A stretch of DNA of 22,757 nucleotides. Origin: Hypsibius dujardini. Taxonomy: Eukaryota > Tardigrada > Eutardigrada > Parachela > Hypsibiidae. The notes under the pieces are model-generated. The model ran no database searches and had not been told where the DNA came from. It saw only the letters and a program-made list of their open reading frames with translations. Both the position numbers and the translations under genes were made by a program. Below are positions 8,746-19,824 of this stretch, piece after piece. Location of the stretch: NCBI GenBank assembly GCA_001579985.1, contig LRSR01014920.1, forward strand, positions 1-22,757, read 5' to 3'. Every line of letters starts with the position of its first letter. Position 1 is the first letter of the stretch.

Positions 8746-11700
8746 TTACTGCGTGAGATCCCGGATGCTGCCCGCTTTTGAAAGCTGACCAAGAGCGTCG
8801 TCGGCTTCAGCTTCATCCTCCTCCTCCTTCATTGATGGCCGTTCAAACTTCATACTCCTCACTTTGAAGTAGACATAGATATCCATGAGACATGCGACAG
8901 TTTTTATCACGCCCACGTAAAGATGCATCTTTTGCCGAAACGCATCGAGGTCTGTAGTTTAAACCACATTAAGACAACTGCTTTGGCCGTGTGTTACCGC
9001 AAAGACACGTGTGACGTACCGTAAACAAGGCAGGCACCCTTGGCGCCGCAGCTTACGGTGTTCCACAGCTTGCATGTCGAGTCAATCAGGGCACCCATAA
9101 TAATCGGACCAGGAATGAAGGCTGAAAATAATAGAAAGTAAAAACGCTACAAAAACTTTAAAGCAATAATGGCACCTTTGACCTACCGAAGAGAGAGGCA
9201 GCCATTGTTTGGATTCCTTTCGATAACGATTTCAAGTCTGGGTCCACAAGCCTGAAGTAGAGGGCAACAGTTACAACAACGAATGTGCGAACTTTGATCG
9301 GGTCTTCTCTACACTGTCTATACCGGAATGACAGCATTTGATTGCCAGAAAACGGAAGCATGCCGATGAACTTGAAGGACGCACTAATGGCGACGTATGT
9401 CTGTATACAAAGGCGTAATGATAAAAGTTGATGTGACTTGTGCGTGAAAGTCGTAAACACGCACCCAGAAACCGTCGCAGCCACCGGCACAGTAACCCCG
9501 CTTGACCGTCGGTCCATCGGGACCCACGGCAGACTCATCATCGGACCCGATGAGAAAGCTCTTGGTAACACGAATTAGACCAGAGAACACAGTGGGTGGC
9601 GCAACGGGGGGAGGAGCAACCCACCCGGGAGCGGTCATATTTCCCAGACAACGGCAGTTTGTGTAGTATTTTGCCCCCGGACCGATGGTACCCTGAAAAA
9701 AACATAATACAACGTTTGTTTGAGAAAATTCTCAGAAGTCAAAACGGAAACCCTTGAATACACACACACATGGCCACAATTTGGGTGGCACAGTTCGAGC
9801 CATCAGGGTGGTCTGAGTTTGAACCACTCTTGCCACTGCTTTCTCCTGAATCTTTGATTTAATGCCCGGCGCAGCGGAAAAATTAGATTGAGCAAGTTGC
9901 TCTAAATTCCGCCAAAATAAACAAGTTTAATCAATCGATCAATTGAGTGAAGGCTGCATAGTCAGCTGTGGTCAAGAGCGCATGCGCGCGGTGACTTAAT
10001 TCGACTCGAACTCGGACCATCCTTTTTGGCTTGAAGTCTGCCACCCAAAATTGTGGTTATGTAACAAGGCAAGGCAAAACGGGTCGGTACATTTTGGTTT
10101 GATACGAAAGAGCCGGTACAGCCAGCATGGCAGGGTGAATAGTAATTGACGCCGGTTCGTTCATCGCACACCGGAGAGAAGGATTTGCCGAAACAATTGC
10201 AGTCGTCTGTGCAGGGATTATTCACTTGAATCATCCTGAAGACATCAACGTGATGATCTTTAAAGGAACGACTGAATACGAATACGATTTGGATTTACGA
10301 CGCGCCCGCCTACTAACCCTTCGGATGTCCATGTCTTTTGCATGACTCTGGAGTCGCAGGTTACCTATCAAATTCACCTGTTTTTGTATGAACTGGCAAC
10401 AACAACAAAAACAACTTTTTATTACGGTACCATCATAAGGAAGAAGTAACAAATAGCCGTGAGGAAGGATGAAATGAGAATTCCCAAGGCCACGCCCTTC
10501 GGCTGGATCTTGAAGATCCTAATAAGGAAGCCACCAACGGCCGCCCCTGCTCCCATGGCGAGAATGCTGGACAGGCCGCTGGCACGACCGGCTTGAGCCG
10601 GTGACATTCGGAAGTGGAACTCCATGTACTTGGAGGAGAAATTAAAATAACCTATGAGACGAAAGACGGGAATGATTTTTCTGCCGGAAATGACATATCG
10701 CATGGACGGTCGTCGTAAATAAGGGATATCACCTACCTGAGACGACCAACATATCGATACAATCGTTGAACAACCGGCACATGAATACTTTGTTGACAAA
10801 CAGTCGTTTGAGGTCCTTCGGCATGGCTGAAAAAGAGTGCGAACTTTCTGAAAACGCCCTACCGTGACCGTATCCTCCCAATCTCAAGGGACAGTTAAGT
10901 CCCACCCCCTCCAGCCATCGGTGGACTGTTCAATCGGATTCACTGTGTCGTGATTGGTTGAAATTTTAGAACAACTCGGCAGTGATTGATTGGTTGATTA
11001 TGCGGAATTTCTTGATGCACACATTGGATTAGTTGATTGATTGATTGTAGATGAACAATAGAAAACAGTGATGAATAGATAAGATCCGGGGTGGATCAAA
11101 TTAACTGGTAGGGCAAAAAAGTGTCACTTGAGATCGGGAGATTACGGTACTGCATTCTCATCTTAATCGCAGATGTCGCAGACCATGATCGATCACATGT
11201 AAGATGCAACTTACAGGACAGTTTTGACTTCAAGTCGTCCTTGGCTTCGTATTTGATCTGCTTATCGTTTCCTTCTACCGTTGGAACTCTTATCCTTTGG
11301 CGAGCCGTTTGAGGTGACAAAGATCTCGGGAAGAACTGAAAAAATTCGATTCGCCGTTGTCAATAATTGTTGTTCTATGAACTTTTATGCTCAGCTTACC
11401 AGGTATAATGTTGAGGTCACACAAACCAGTGTGCCAATCACAAGGTAACCGAGCCACCACGCCCCCATCCATCTCGGATCATTTTGAAGAATATTAGGTT
11501 CTATGGACGAAAAACCTCTCTGTATCGCTCGCTTTCGTAAGATATGCGCTAGTACAAGGTGAAATCTGTATTTCAGCTCACCCTCCACTTGGTCGATAAA
11601 TCGGCTCACTCATGGGTTTCTCTTTGATGGCAGGTGCTTGATTGTTTGATTTGCTTGGTCGATAAATCGGCTCACTCATGGGTTTCTCTTTGATGGCAGG

Positions 11701-13666
11701 TGCTTGATTGTTTGATTTTCTGTACTATATCCTAGTATACTATAGCACTTCTAAAAATCAAACAATCAAGCACCTGCGATGAAAGAGTAACCCATGAGTG
11801 AGCCGATTTATCGACCAAGTGGAGGGTGAGCCCAAATACACACTTCTCCTCATACGATTATATTTTGAACGAATGTATATGCGGTTTCGCCTTACTGGAC
11901 AAATCCACAAAAGTGGACAAACAAGCAGCTCCCAAAAATACTCCGATCAACGGTCCAATGATTCTTCCACATAGACCAATGGCTGCCGAAAAAAAATTGT
12001 TGTTTTGATATTTATTAAATCTCTAATGCAAAACGCACAGTAAGTGAATTGCCATCCTACGCGACTTACCGAAGTAAATCGGAGTGTTCTTTACATGGAC
12101 GTTATCATCGATGAACGGCAAGGCCAGAACGATTGGAGCCGTCGTTCCAATTCCTAAGAGAATTTGCGCCGTCGCAAGCAGGATAATCGGCCACATGATA
12201 TCGTTACGAATCGCTTGGGACTCGGCGTCGCACTTTTCCTCGGTGGCTTTTTTGTCCGCGGCGGTCAAACAGATTTCTTTGTCAATTCTCGGCTGTGACG
12301 AGTTTGTGGATACGCTGGTCAGTCCGCCGACGTCCCACTTGTTGGCGAAGAGCTCCGGCGTCGCAAAGGTCAGTATCTAAAGGCAAGAACAGCAATATAC
12401 TTGATATACATTGGCAGTACATGTTTGGCTACTAATAAATAAATAGCAGTTAATTGTATAAATTGAATATACATTAGGCATGCATGTCGCTAATCTCAAA
12501 CTGTATTTTTGATAAAGAACGCCGTACGATGTTACAGATATATGTATCCCCAGGTTACACAAGCATGATAGACATGACCATAGGGTACCCTGTGGTCCCT
12601 GTGGTACCCTGTGGTACCCTGTGGTCCCTATGATCCCTGTGGTACCATGTGGTATTCTGTGGTACCCTGTGGTACCCTGTGGTCCCTATGATCCCTGTGG
12701 TCCCTGTGGTACCCTGTGGTCCCTATGATCCCTGTGGTACCATGTGGTACCCTGTGATACCCTGTGATACCCTGTGGTACCATGTGGTACCATGTGGTAC
12801 CATGTGGTACCCTGTGGTACCATATGGTACCCTGTGGTACCCTGTGGTACCCTGTGATACCCTGTGATACCCTGTGGTACCCTGTGGTCTCTGTGGTATC
12901 CTGTGGTATCCTGTGGTCCTGTTTTTTTACTATATTTTGGACATCAATTTGGACTACTTTTAAACTACTTGAGAGCTCAACCCCGTTTACGAAATTGTTG
13001 TTCGGATTACCATGACAGTTCAGAGGTCGCTGTAAATATGAAGTGATAACCTACCGCAATTCCCACAATTAAGGAACCGACAGCGAGCCATCTGGGCCGA
13101 TGCCCCTTGCTGCAAAAATGAGCGACCAATAGCACCACAGCCATGTGAGAAACGTCATTGATCGCAGTGATCATTCCAGTGGTCCGACTTGGAATCTGCA
13201 ACCGTTTTTCGATCGACGAGAGCGTCATATTCCAATAACTGTAGTACATGCCTGTAAAATGTAAGAACCTTGTAATGAAACCGTTCTCATTCTGCACATG
13301 ATGGCGGGTTTGGAACTACCAGGGTACTGTAGTACCTTGCGACATTCCAGTGATGATGAAAACCAAGAGGAACACTTTCATATTCCGTAATTTTTGCATA
13401 AATTCCGGTTTCCAGCAAAACAGTCCGCACCGCTCCGCGACCTCAATCTCCGCCGGATCTTCCTCCACGAGGACGTGAGATCCTTCATTAGGATGTCCGT
13501 TGAGTGGAAGGAGGCCGATATTTTTATCGGCATAGTTACGCTTTCCAATGACCATATTATCCTCATCCGTGGTCGCGTACGCCGGCGGTGGAGGGAACCG
13601 GCTGTTCTCTTCCTCTTCCGATGAAGGATAATCGTCTCGATGGCTTCGAGGTCTGCCTGCTGGCAT
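8746..13666 (-). CDS. Organic anion transporting polypeptide (OATP/SLCO)
   Basis: A 12-TM uptake carrier for amphipathic organic anions. Exons: 13666-13336, 13251-13055, 12376-12070, 11982-11896, 11500-11400, 11335-11215, 10826-10737, 10651-10426, 10235-10106, 9692-9465, 9400-9324, 9251-9187, 9121-9020, 8951-8746. All phases agree; about 755 aa, normal for the family. The N terminus is acidic and Pro-rich, with PPAY (27-30), a possible WW-domain site. The OATP signature DPRWMGAWWLG lies at about 315 near TM6. Exon 9 is the Kazal-like extracellular loop (CTDDCNCFG, PVCDERTG, SPCHAGC), with further Cys in exon 10 (YYTNCRC, GYCAGGC). IPGPIIMGALIDSTC sits in exon 13. The tail is Glu-rich. The exon 9 donor is uncertain (10106 or 10091, both phase 0, both weak). 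Start is ATG 13666; the preceding frame has only GTG at 13726. Confidence 0.95.
9767..10060. mobile_element. MITE family 1, copy B
   Basis: An almost identical, inverted copy of 3461-3757, with the same TGGCCACAAT..GGGTGGCA ends. It fills most of OATP intron 9. A CACACACACA run borders its left end. No clear target duplication. Confidence 0.85.
11576..11831. repeat. Foldback with extra direct arm in OATP intron 4
   Basis: Left arm 11576-11652 (from GCTCACCCTCCACTTGG) is matched by an inverted right arm, 11753-11831. A second direct copy of most of the left arm sits at 11654-11719 (period 66). The spacer of about 33 bp is AT-rich. It may be a hairpin mobile element; no target duplication is evident. 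Confidence 0.85.
12583..12921. repeat. 10-bp minisatellite in OATP intron 2
   Basis: About 34 copies of CCTGTGGTAC and close variants (CCATGTGGTA, CCCTGTGATA). It makes up half of the 678-bp intron 2. Confidence 0.9.
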
Positions 13667-14248
13667 GGCTAGGACGGGACTTATTGCGTTGGATTTCGAA
13701 TTTCCTATATTATTGTAGCCTCGCACCGAGTACTGGCACCCATTAAAACTGGGCGTGCAACTCTAATTTACAGTGTGTAATGTGTGTGCGAACGGCAAAT
13801 TCCAATGGACCAAAACCTGTAGGCAAGGCGTGCTGATTAAGCTTTTCTACTAATGAATTGCGATGCAGTTTTGCCGGGAAATCGCGTATAGTCTGGTTAA
13901 GGGGTGCTGCCCGTTATCTCATCGGCAGAGGCTAATCATCCACACTACAACGGAATATATAGGCCCGACGTGATTGAAAGAGCCGCATGGTGCGACCGGC
14001 CCATAAATGGTCCTTATCGTTCAGGAGAAGTCACAATGGTTTACCGAACCTTATCTTTCAGCTTAATTAAAAAGGCACTGTTGATGTCTTGTGCACACCG
14101 GGCAGTATTAATTACAGATAGCGCAGGAAGGAAGCAGAGGCTGGTCTAAACCGCCACAAAATCACATGCCTTCGTTAAGAGATAGTAAGAATAAAAGGGT
14201 CGGAACTAGAGAATGTTATTACTGAACTAGAGAATGTTATTACTTACC
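13667..14248 (-). other. Possible 5'UTR intron of the OATP gene
   Basis: CCGGTAAGTA on the minus strand gives a strong donor after 14248. CCCGTCCTAG immediately before CCATG gives an acceptor at 13669. If used, a noncoding first exon lies above 14248. Based on splice motifs only. Confidence 0.35.
14203..14244. repeat. 21-bp tandem duplication
   Basis: GAACTAGAGAATGTTATTACT occurs twice in a row, directly beside the candidate 5'UTR donor on the minus strand. Confidence 0.9.
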
Positions 14249-14453
14249 GGCCGAACATCAAGCGGACGAAATCCCGAAGATCAAGCGTGAAGACTTGGCA
14301 GCCAGATACGAACTGAAATCAATTGGTCATTCTGCGCTTGGAAACGACAAAGGGAGATCGATCTTCAGGCCCGAAATTTAAAGTTTCGACAACAAAATTG
14401 GTCGATTAATAGGTCGAGACTAAATAACAGTCCGTTGCGGGTCATCTGTAACA

Positions 14454-14489
14454 GCATTGTGCATTGTGCATTGTGCATTGTGCATTGTG
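14454..14489. repeat. GCATTGT heptamer array
   Basis: Five consecutive copies of the 7-base unit. The surrounding region 14249-15043 shows no gene. It also holds an AAAT microsatellite near 14735-14755. Confidence 0.9.
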
Positions 14490-15043
14490 TCGGCGGAATT
14501 GCGCACTTCACACCACAAATGGTATTACATTATAAATTACAGTTTTGCTATTTACAATTTGCAATGAAGAATACGCCTTTGCTCTTTACAGGGGCCCCAG
14601 TGCTAGTTTATTTATATAAACCCAAAAAAATTTGATGATCGGGCGAGATTGCGAGAATACTATCGCCCGTTTAATGTAGGAACCATAGCCCGGGAAACTG
14701 CGATGTACGGAAAAGTCATCTTCAGAAATAAACCGTAAATAAATAAATAAATACAAAAGTGTATGTCTTGAAACGTCCGATTAATAGTCGTGGGAGTAAT
14801 GAAATGGCGAATACGCCGCGAATATATATTGAAGAATTTCATAAACCTGGAAGCTAAATCAAATGCAGTCAAATGCATGTATAAAGCCCAGTCCGGGAAA
14901 AGGAAGACAAAAGCCCGTCAGGCGGTTCAGAGTGCAGAGCGAAAGGAGTGGGTGAGGAAGCTCGGAGTGTACAGGATTGAAAGCTACGCCAAGGTGCGTC
15001 TGAAATCACCGTCGGGAACCTGTGCATTTCTCGGCAATGGACG

Positions 15044-15804
15044 TTACGCCGTCTTTGAATCGATGTGGCCGCGGACGCTGGAATCGCCGCATGACTGTTC
15101 CCAAAGCGCCTCAAACTGAATCTTCATGTGGCTCATTCGGGGCTGGAAGAAGTGAAATGAACATAACCGCACACAAGGCAAGTCATTGGATAAACTGCAG
15201 CATGTGCAGTTGTACACAACTGGCCAGATTACTGGGTGGCAGAGTTCGAACCACTCCTTCGATGGGCGCAAGCAAAATGAGGTGCCCCGAGTTTGAGCCA
15301 AACACCCAAAATTGTGGCCATGTGTTTAATATTTAAACACGTGGCGAAAAGCTTGCGTGATCGAATTAAGCACTTTAACTCGACGGCTGTGTATAAGAGC
15401 CATGCAACGAGTGTAATGGCTTAATTCGGTTAGCGCACGATTTTTGCCACGCGTGTATGTGTTTACGTGATCGTAAAACTTACGTGGACACTGGCGAAAA
15501 ACGGACTGTTCAGCTGAGCTTCCAGCCATTTGCACACCATCTTGTCTGATTCTTCGTCGCGGTAGTAGAAGCCTTCGCCTGCCTGCGGATCCATTTCGCC
15601 GCGTTTTCCGGGGATGGATCCGAAGCGAAGGGCATTGTAGTAGGCGGCCCGTTTGCCTCCGTGCTCCGACCGACTGGAGATGTCCTTATTGAGGATCCTG
15701 TGTTTCCATCCAGGAGTAAAAGTCAGCTGAGCCGTGAACAGAGGGAGGAAGACTTGGAGGATCGCAAGACTCAGGAAGAGCAGAGCAGTTCCCGACAGAG
15801 GCAT
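15044..15804 (-). CDS. Akh: Adipokinetic hormone-related neuropeptide precursor
   Basis: Exons 15804-15484 and 15142-15044 (donor CAC|GTAAGT, acceptor CTTCTTCCAG, phase 0) give 139 aa. A signal peptide (1-25) ends at FTA. Gln26 then starts QLTFTPGW (26-33), matching the AKH/RPCH octapeptide with N-terminal pyroglutamate. AKH mobilises lipid and sugar through a GnRH-related receptor. Here Trp33 is followed by KHR, not Gly, so the usual amidated octapeptide cannot form. The first Gly-Lys-Arg is at 50-52, which would give a C-terminally amidated 24-mer. Residues 53-65 (AAYYNALRFGSIP) form a second peptide bounded by GKR at 66-68. Two Cys (91 and 125) in the C-terminal part match the Cys pair of AKH precursors. 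ATG 15804 has AAG upstream, a good context. A TATA-like word lies 110 bases before it. Confidence 0.85.
15219..15324. mobile_element. MITE family 1, copy C (short, about 105 bp)
   Basis: TGGCCAGATTACTGGGTGGCA at the left and CACCCAAAATTGTGGCCA at the right match the ends of copies A and B, but the interior is reduced to about 65 bp. It sits in the hormone gene's only intron. Confidence 0.65.
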
Positions 15805-15913
15805 CTTTTCTTCTGCGTTGGGCTTATTCCGAATGGAGGCAGCAATTCGGGATCACAAACGACGGAGGAAAACTTATGATCGTGGTGGTGTGTATTTTGT
15901 GAACGTTTCCGGC

Positions 15914-15923
15914 TTAATATATA
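15914..15923 (-). promoter_or_regulatory. TATA-like box of the hormone gene
   Basis: TATATATTAA on the minus strand, about 110 bases before the ATG. That would allow a 5'UTR of about 80 bases. Confidence 0.4.
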
Positions 15924-15929
15924 CCATCG

Positions 15930-17409
15930 CTGAGTTCGTACGTGGCGGGAGCGGGATTAGGCAAAGTGTGCAATAAACTCTCAGGACCTCACGGGGACTC
16001 CACGAACATAAGGTTTACTGCAGAGCTTTACCGCAAAGGAGGATTGGGATGCCGCGTCTGTGGTCATCAGAGAGTGGAATTTTCCTTTGGCTGACGTTAC
16101 TCTTGTTTCACCATAATGGACGGTGCAGACGTAGGAGACCAGCAGGAGAACTGACGTACTGTTCTTTCGACGTTATTATTAAACATTTCAGAAGGCAAAG
16201 TCGCACGATTAGGAAGACGGTCGGCCAGAGGGAGAGTGGATTACGTCAGCTTGGGAACCGGTTAAGATTGCCAACTGAAATTGGCGAATAGCTTGGACTT
16301 TTCGGCGGCTGAATGGATACTTAACCGGTTAACGCCCGATGCCAGATCAGACAAAGATATTTTTCCTTCATAGTTCTGTTCAATTAAGAATAAAATTATT
16401 TTCAATTTTTTTGAGCGACTTGGAAAAAATTGTCTTTCTGGGTTGATCACTTTTCACTGTCGAGTTACAAACAAAATTACCGATGAAAACTATTTCTCAC
16501 TTGTCCGCCCCATATTTAATTACAATCAATCAATCGATGACTTTCCATAGCAATTAGTTTTATTGGTGGTTTTGAGAAAAATCGGACGCCTTCGTTGGCT
16601 ACTGGCCACGTGCCAGTGAACAATTCGACTCAGATAATTATGTTTAAAGACCGTTAATAGATAACCAAACTTAATGGATGAATTAAACCATATATTTTTT
16701 AGAAATTTCGGCCAGCTCACAGCCTGCGGAGATCCTTTTCACTCAGAAAAAGGGAAAACTGGTCAACTTTAGTCATATCTGCCGGACATCAAGAGTGATC
16801 AAGTAGGAAATGACCAAACCATAATCTCTAATTTTCAAGCAAGATACCAACCTTAAAAATCAGTTGAGTTTAGCAAAATCGCTTCAACCATCTCTGCGTG
16901 AAAATTTCGAGGTCGCCGTGTCGTCAATTGACGACATTGGGCGTTAAAGGGTTAACCAACTTGTAATGCATTTCCTCGATAGATAGCGACGGCGCACGAG
17001 ATGTGTGACGTTAAATTGGTCCCCCTTACTCGTTTGCGTGTGCCCTGCCTGTACCTCACATGCCATACAGTCGTACACACAGCTCTCTTGTGGTTACGTG
17101 TACAGCGGGCAACCATTACATCACGTGACCCGTGCGCTGTCGCTATCTATCGAGGAATTATAATAAAGCCAGAGGACATCTGGAGTAGTGTGGATGATGA
17201 GCATAGAGATCGCGAATAGCACAGTCGAATTGTGGACAGTAGAAAATTTGTCTGTAGTAACACAAGTTGATCCATAGCATAAGACGGTAGGCCGGCGGTC
17301 GGACAGTTCGATGGAGCCAGTTGAATGGTCCATCAGCCGAAATAACGGCTGGTGTGGTGGACAAATAGCTTACCGGAATCAAGGATAGCGGAATGAAGTG
17401 AAGCGATGT
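15930..17409. other. Intergenic, no gene seen
   Basis: Only short unsupported frames. An 11-bp inverted pair around AACCGGTTAAG (16257 and 16320) is the only structure I noticed. Confidence 0.5.
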
Positions 17410-17546
17410 TACTGTACTGTCTCGATCATTTGGTGCTGCTTTTTAGACCCACCCGTACATTATGACTGCACACACTGTACTTCACTGCAGTCATATTATA
17501 CGGGTGGATCTAAAACGCAGCACCAAATGATCGAGACAGTACAGTA
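17410..17546. mobile_element. MITE family 5, copy 2 (137-bp hairpin)
   Basis: It starts TACTGTACTGTCTCGATC and ends with its complement. The arms carry the same GACCCACCCGTA and ATTATGACTGCA words as 7216-7352. Arms are about 60 bp with a very short loop. It has diverged from copy 1 but each copy's arms still match one another well. Confidence 0.8.
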
Positions 17547-18028
17547 TTACCAAACGGCTAGCTGGTCTACCGAACGATTGACCCAATGTTTTATCTCTAC
17601 TACACGTCCTCACCGTCAGACCGTCTACCGCTTGATTGGAACCCTCCGTTACTGCTCCACGTGAGACTTCTCTGTCCTGCTTTGCACTGTTCTTCACCTA
17701 TGCCAGCCAATTTACCGATCTGCAAGCCTCTCCCAGTCTGAACAAGGAGCACTGGTGAATCTTCGAAGACCATCGGACGGCGCAGGCGCAAACGGTTGAG
17801 TCAACCACCAAAGCTGACAAATCGACCACGCCCAGCGCAGCGTAAATCCGTTGACGCACCAACGTATCGCCGTGCAAGCGTAACCGTATCACGATGCAAG
17901 CAGTTTGGCTTGTCTCTCCGCTCGCCTCTGTGCTTGTCTGTCTACAACTGCTACGCTAATCGGAATCTTATCTCTTTTTTCCGTCGATAGCAGCTGCTCT
18001 TCTTTCCTTCTCCTTCTTGTACCTTTCA
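17547..18028. other. Intergenic, no gene seen
   Basis: No convincing frame. Ends with a pyrimidine-rich tract that could be a splice acceptor (CTTTCAG at about 18030). Confidence 0.4.
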
Positions 18029-18030
18029 GA

Positions 18031-18187
18031 AACGATTGCCAAATTTGACGGACCCTGGTATTTCAACGGGATTTCGCACACAGTGGAGGAGGAATAGCGA
18101 TTTGGGAATAAAATTCTCACTCATTTTATTGCCATCTTTGTCGTCGTCCATTTTTTGCGAACGTCTGGCTCCATAAATTCAAGGTGG
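18031..18187 (+). other. Possible noncoding 5' exon of coronin
   Basis: The interval runs from a pyrimidine-rich acceptor (TACCTTTCAG) to a donor AAG|GTGGGT near 18184. The coronin coding exon begins two bases after an acceptor, so a 5'UTR exon must lie upstream. This is one candidate, based only on splice motifs. Confidence 0.2.
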
Positions 18188-18665
18188 GTAGCAAAACTAC
18201 AGTATCTTTTTCGTATTACCGAAAAAACTAGGACTGGGCTGATGGAGGCACCGGAATGTCGACACGGAGGAACACAGCCCTAGGGAGGATTTCCTCTTCA
18301 TGCTCAAGACATCCTCGGTCATAATTGAGTTTTTTTCGCTCTGGATTTGAGACATGATTTGATGAGTTGACGCAGCAGGATTCGGCGTATCATCGGAATT
18401 TGGAACCCTTTTTTTACGATGGAAATTTGTCGGGAGAGTGGTCTGCGTGGGATGGAAGAAAGGGGATTGTCGTCGTCGGTCGTGGAATGCGAGGGAATTA
18501 TTGATGACCAGCAAAAAAAAACCGACTTCGAAAATGCATTCGACGTTTTTCTAGTTTCTTGATTGGACGATATTAGTTATTTAGTTAATATTTCTTGCGG
18601 AACCTTCTCAAAAATTTTTTTCTCAGAAACCTGGTAGAGCTCTGTCAGGGAATATTTGCGTGTGA

Positions 18666-18947
<282 letters not shown>

Positions 18948-19202
18948 TAATCTGCCAGACACTCTGACCAACTGTTCATCTCTATCGCACCGCTCCTCTT
19001 TTTCGTCCCTCTCACTCACTCACTCCCCCCCCCTCCATCTCCCCCAAGAGAAGCAATTATCATTTTCCACTGATTTAGTCCAATGCGCATGCTATTATGT
19101 TGTACCATAATTCCGTATGACCGCACCTGATTATTAAACGCCAGTCGGATTTGGACCAGCTGCCGGAAAAATTGCGCCGCGTATTTGTCAAACAGTCGCG
19201 CA

Positions 19203-19204
<2 letters not shown>

Positions 19205-19278
<74 letters not shown>
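19205..19278. repeat. (GT)37 microsatellite
   Basis: Thirty-seven uninterrupted GT units, likely length-variable. Alternating purine-pyrimidine sequence of this kind can adopt Z-DNA. Confidence 0.98.
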
Positions 19279-19281
<3 letters not shown>

Positions 19282-19653
19282 CAGAATGGACACACTCGAG
19301 CGTGCTGTTGAGTTGGTGAATAATGTTCGTAATGACTTCCGGTCGCTCCCTCTCTCGAGTACACCTCTGTTGCGCATAGATTTTGTTACAACAAGCCGAA
19401 ACACTTGCATTTGAATTTTTAATGATGGACTTTTTCAAAAGGGATTTGTTTACTTTTTGAATGGGTCGAGCGAGACATCAATAGAAAACGGGAGATCAGT
19501 TTCAACGTGCGAGGTTGTATGGATAGATTTTGTACACATTTCATCTTTCCACTCACAGTTAAACGATTTTTTTGGGGAGCATTTGAATCCCGTTATTCCA
19601 CATGTATTTCTCGATAGATTACTGCAGTTGGTGTTGCTGCGTTTGTTTATTGA

Positions 19654-19824
19654 CTAGTTGGATTTAACGGTTGATTGATGGATTTGATTGAAGGTTTGAT
19701 TTAACAGTTGATTGATAGATTTGATTGAAGGTTTGATTTAGCAGTTGATTGATGGATTTGATTGAAGGTTGGATTTAACAGTTGATTGATGGATTTGATT
19801 GATGGATTTGATTGAACGTTTGAT
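19654..19824. repeat. 37-bp tandem repeat, about 4 copies
   Basis: AAGGTTTGATTTA recurs at 19691, 19728 and 19765 with period 37. The units are built of TTGATTGATGGA words and decay at both ends. Confidence 0.9.

Noticed and set aside
13669-13726. Upstream GTG start for OATP (MRGYNN...)
   Set aside because: It is a GTG, and a candidate splice acceptor lies just before the ATG at 13666, which has an acceptable context.
14790-15119. A 109-residue plus-strand frame
   Set aside because: It overlaps hormone exon 2 on the other strand, has no recognisable domain and no splice context.
16049-16291. An 80-residue plus frame with a hydrophobic N-terminal stretch
   Set aside because: No mature domain, no homology that I recognise and no poly(A) or promoter support. 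A chance frame is more likely.
19016-19438. Frames translating the GT/CA repeat as Cys-Val or Thr-His runs
   Set aside because: Pure microsatellite translation within an intron.
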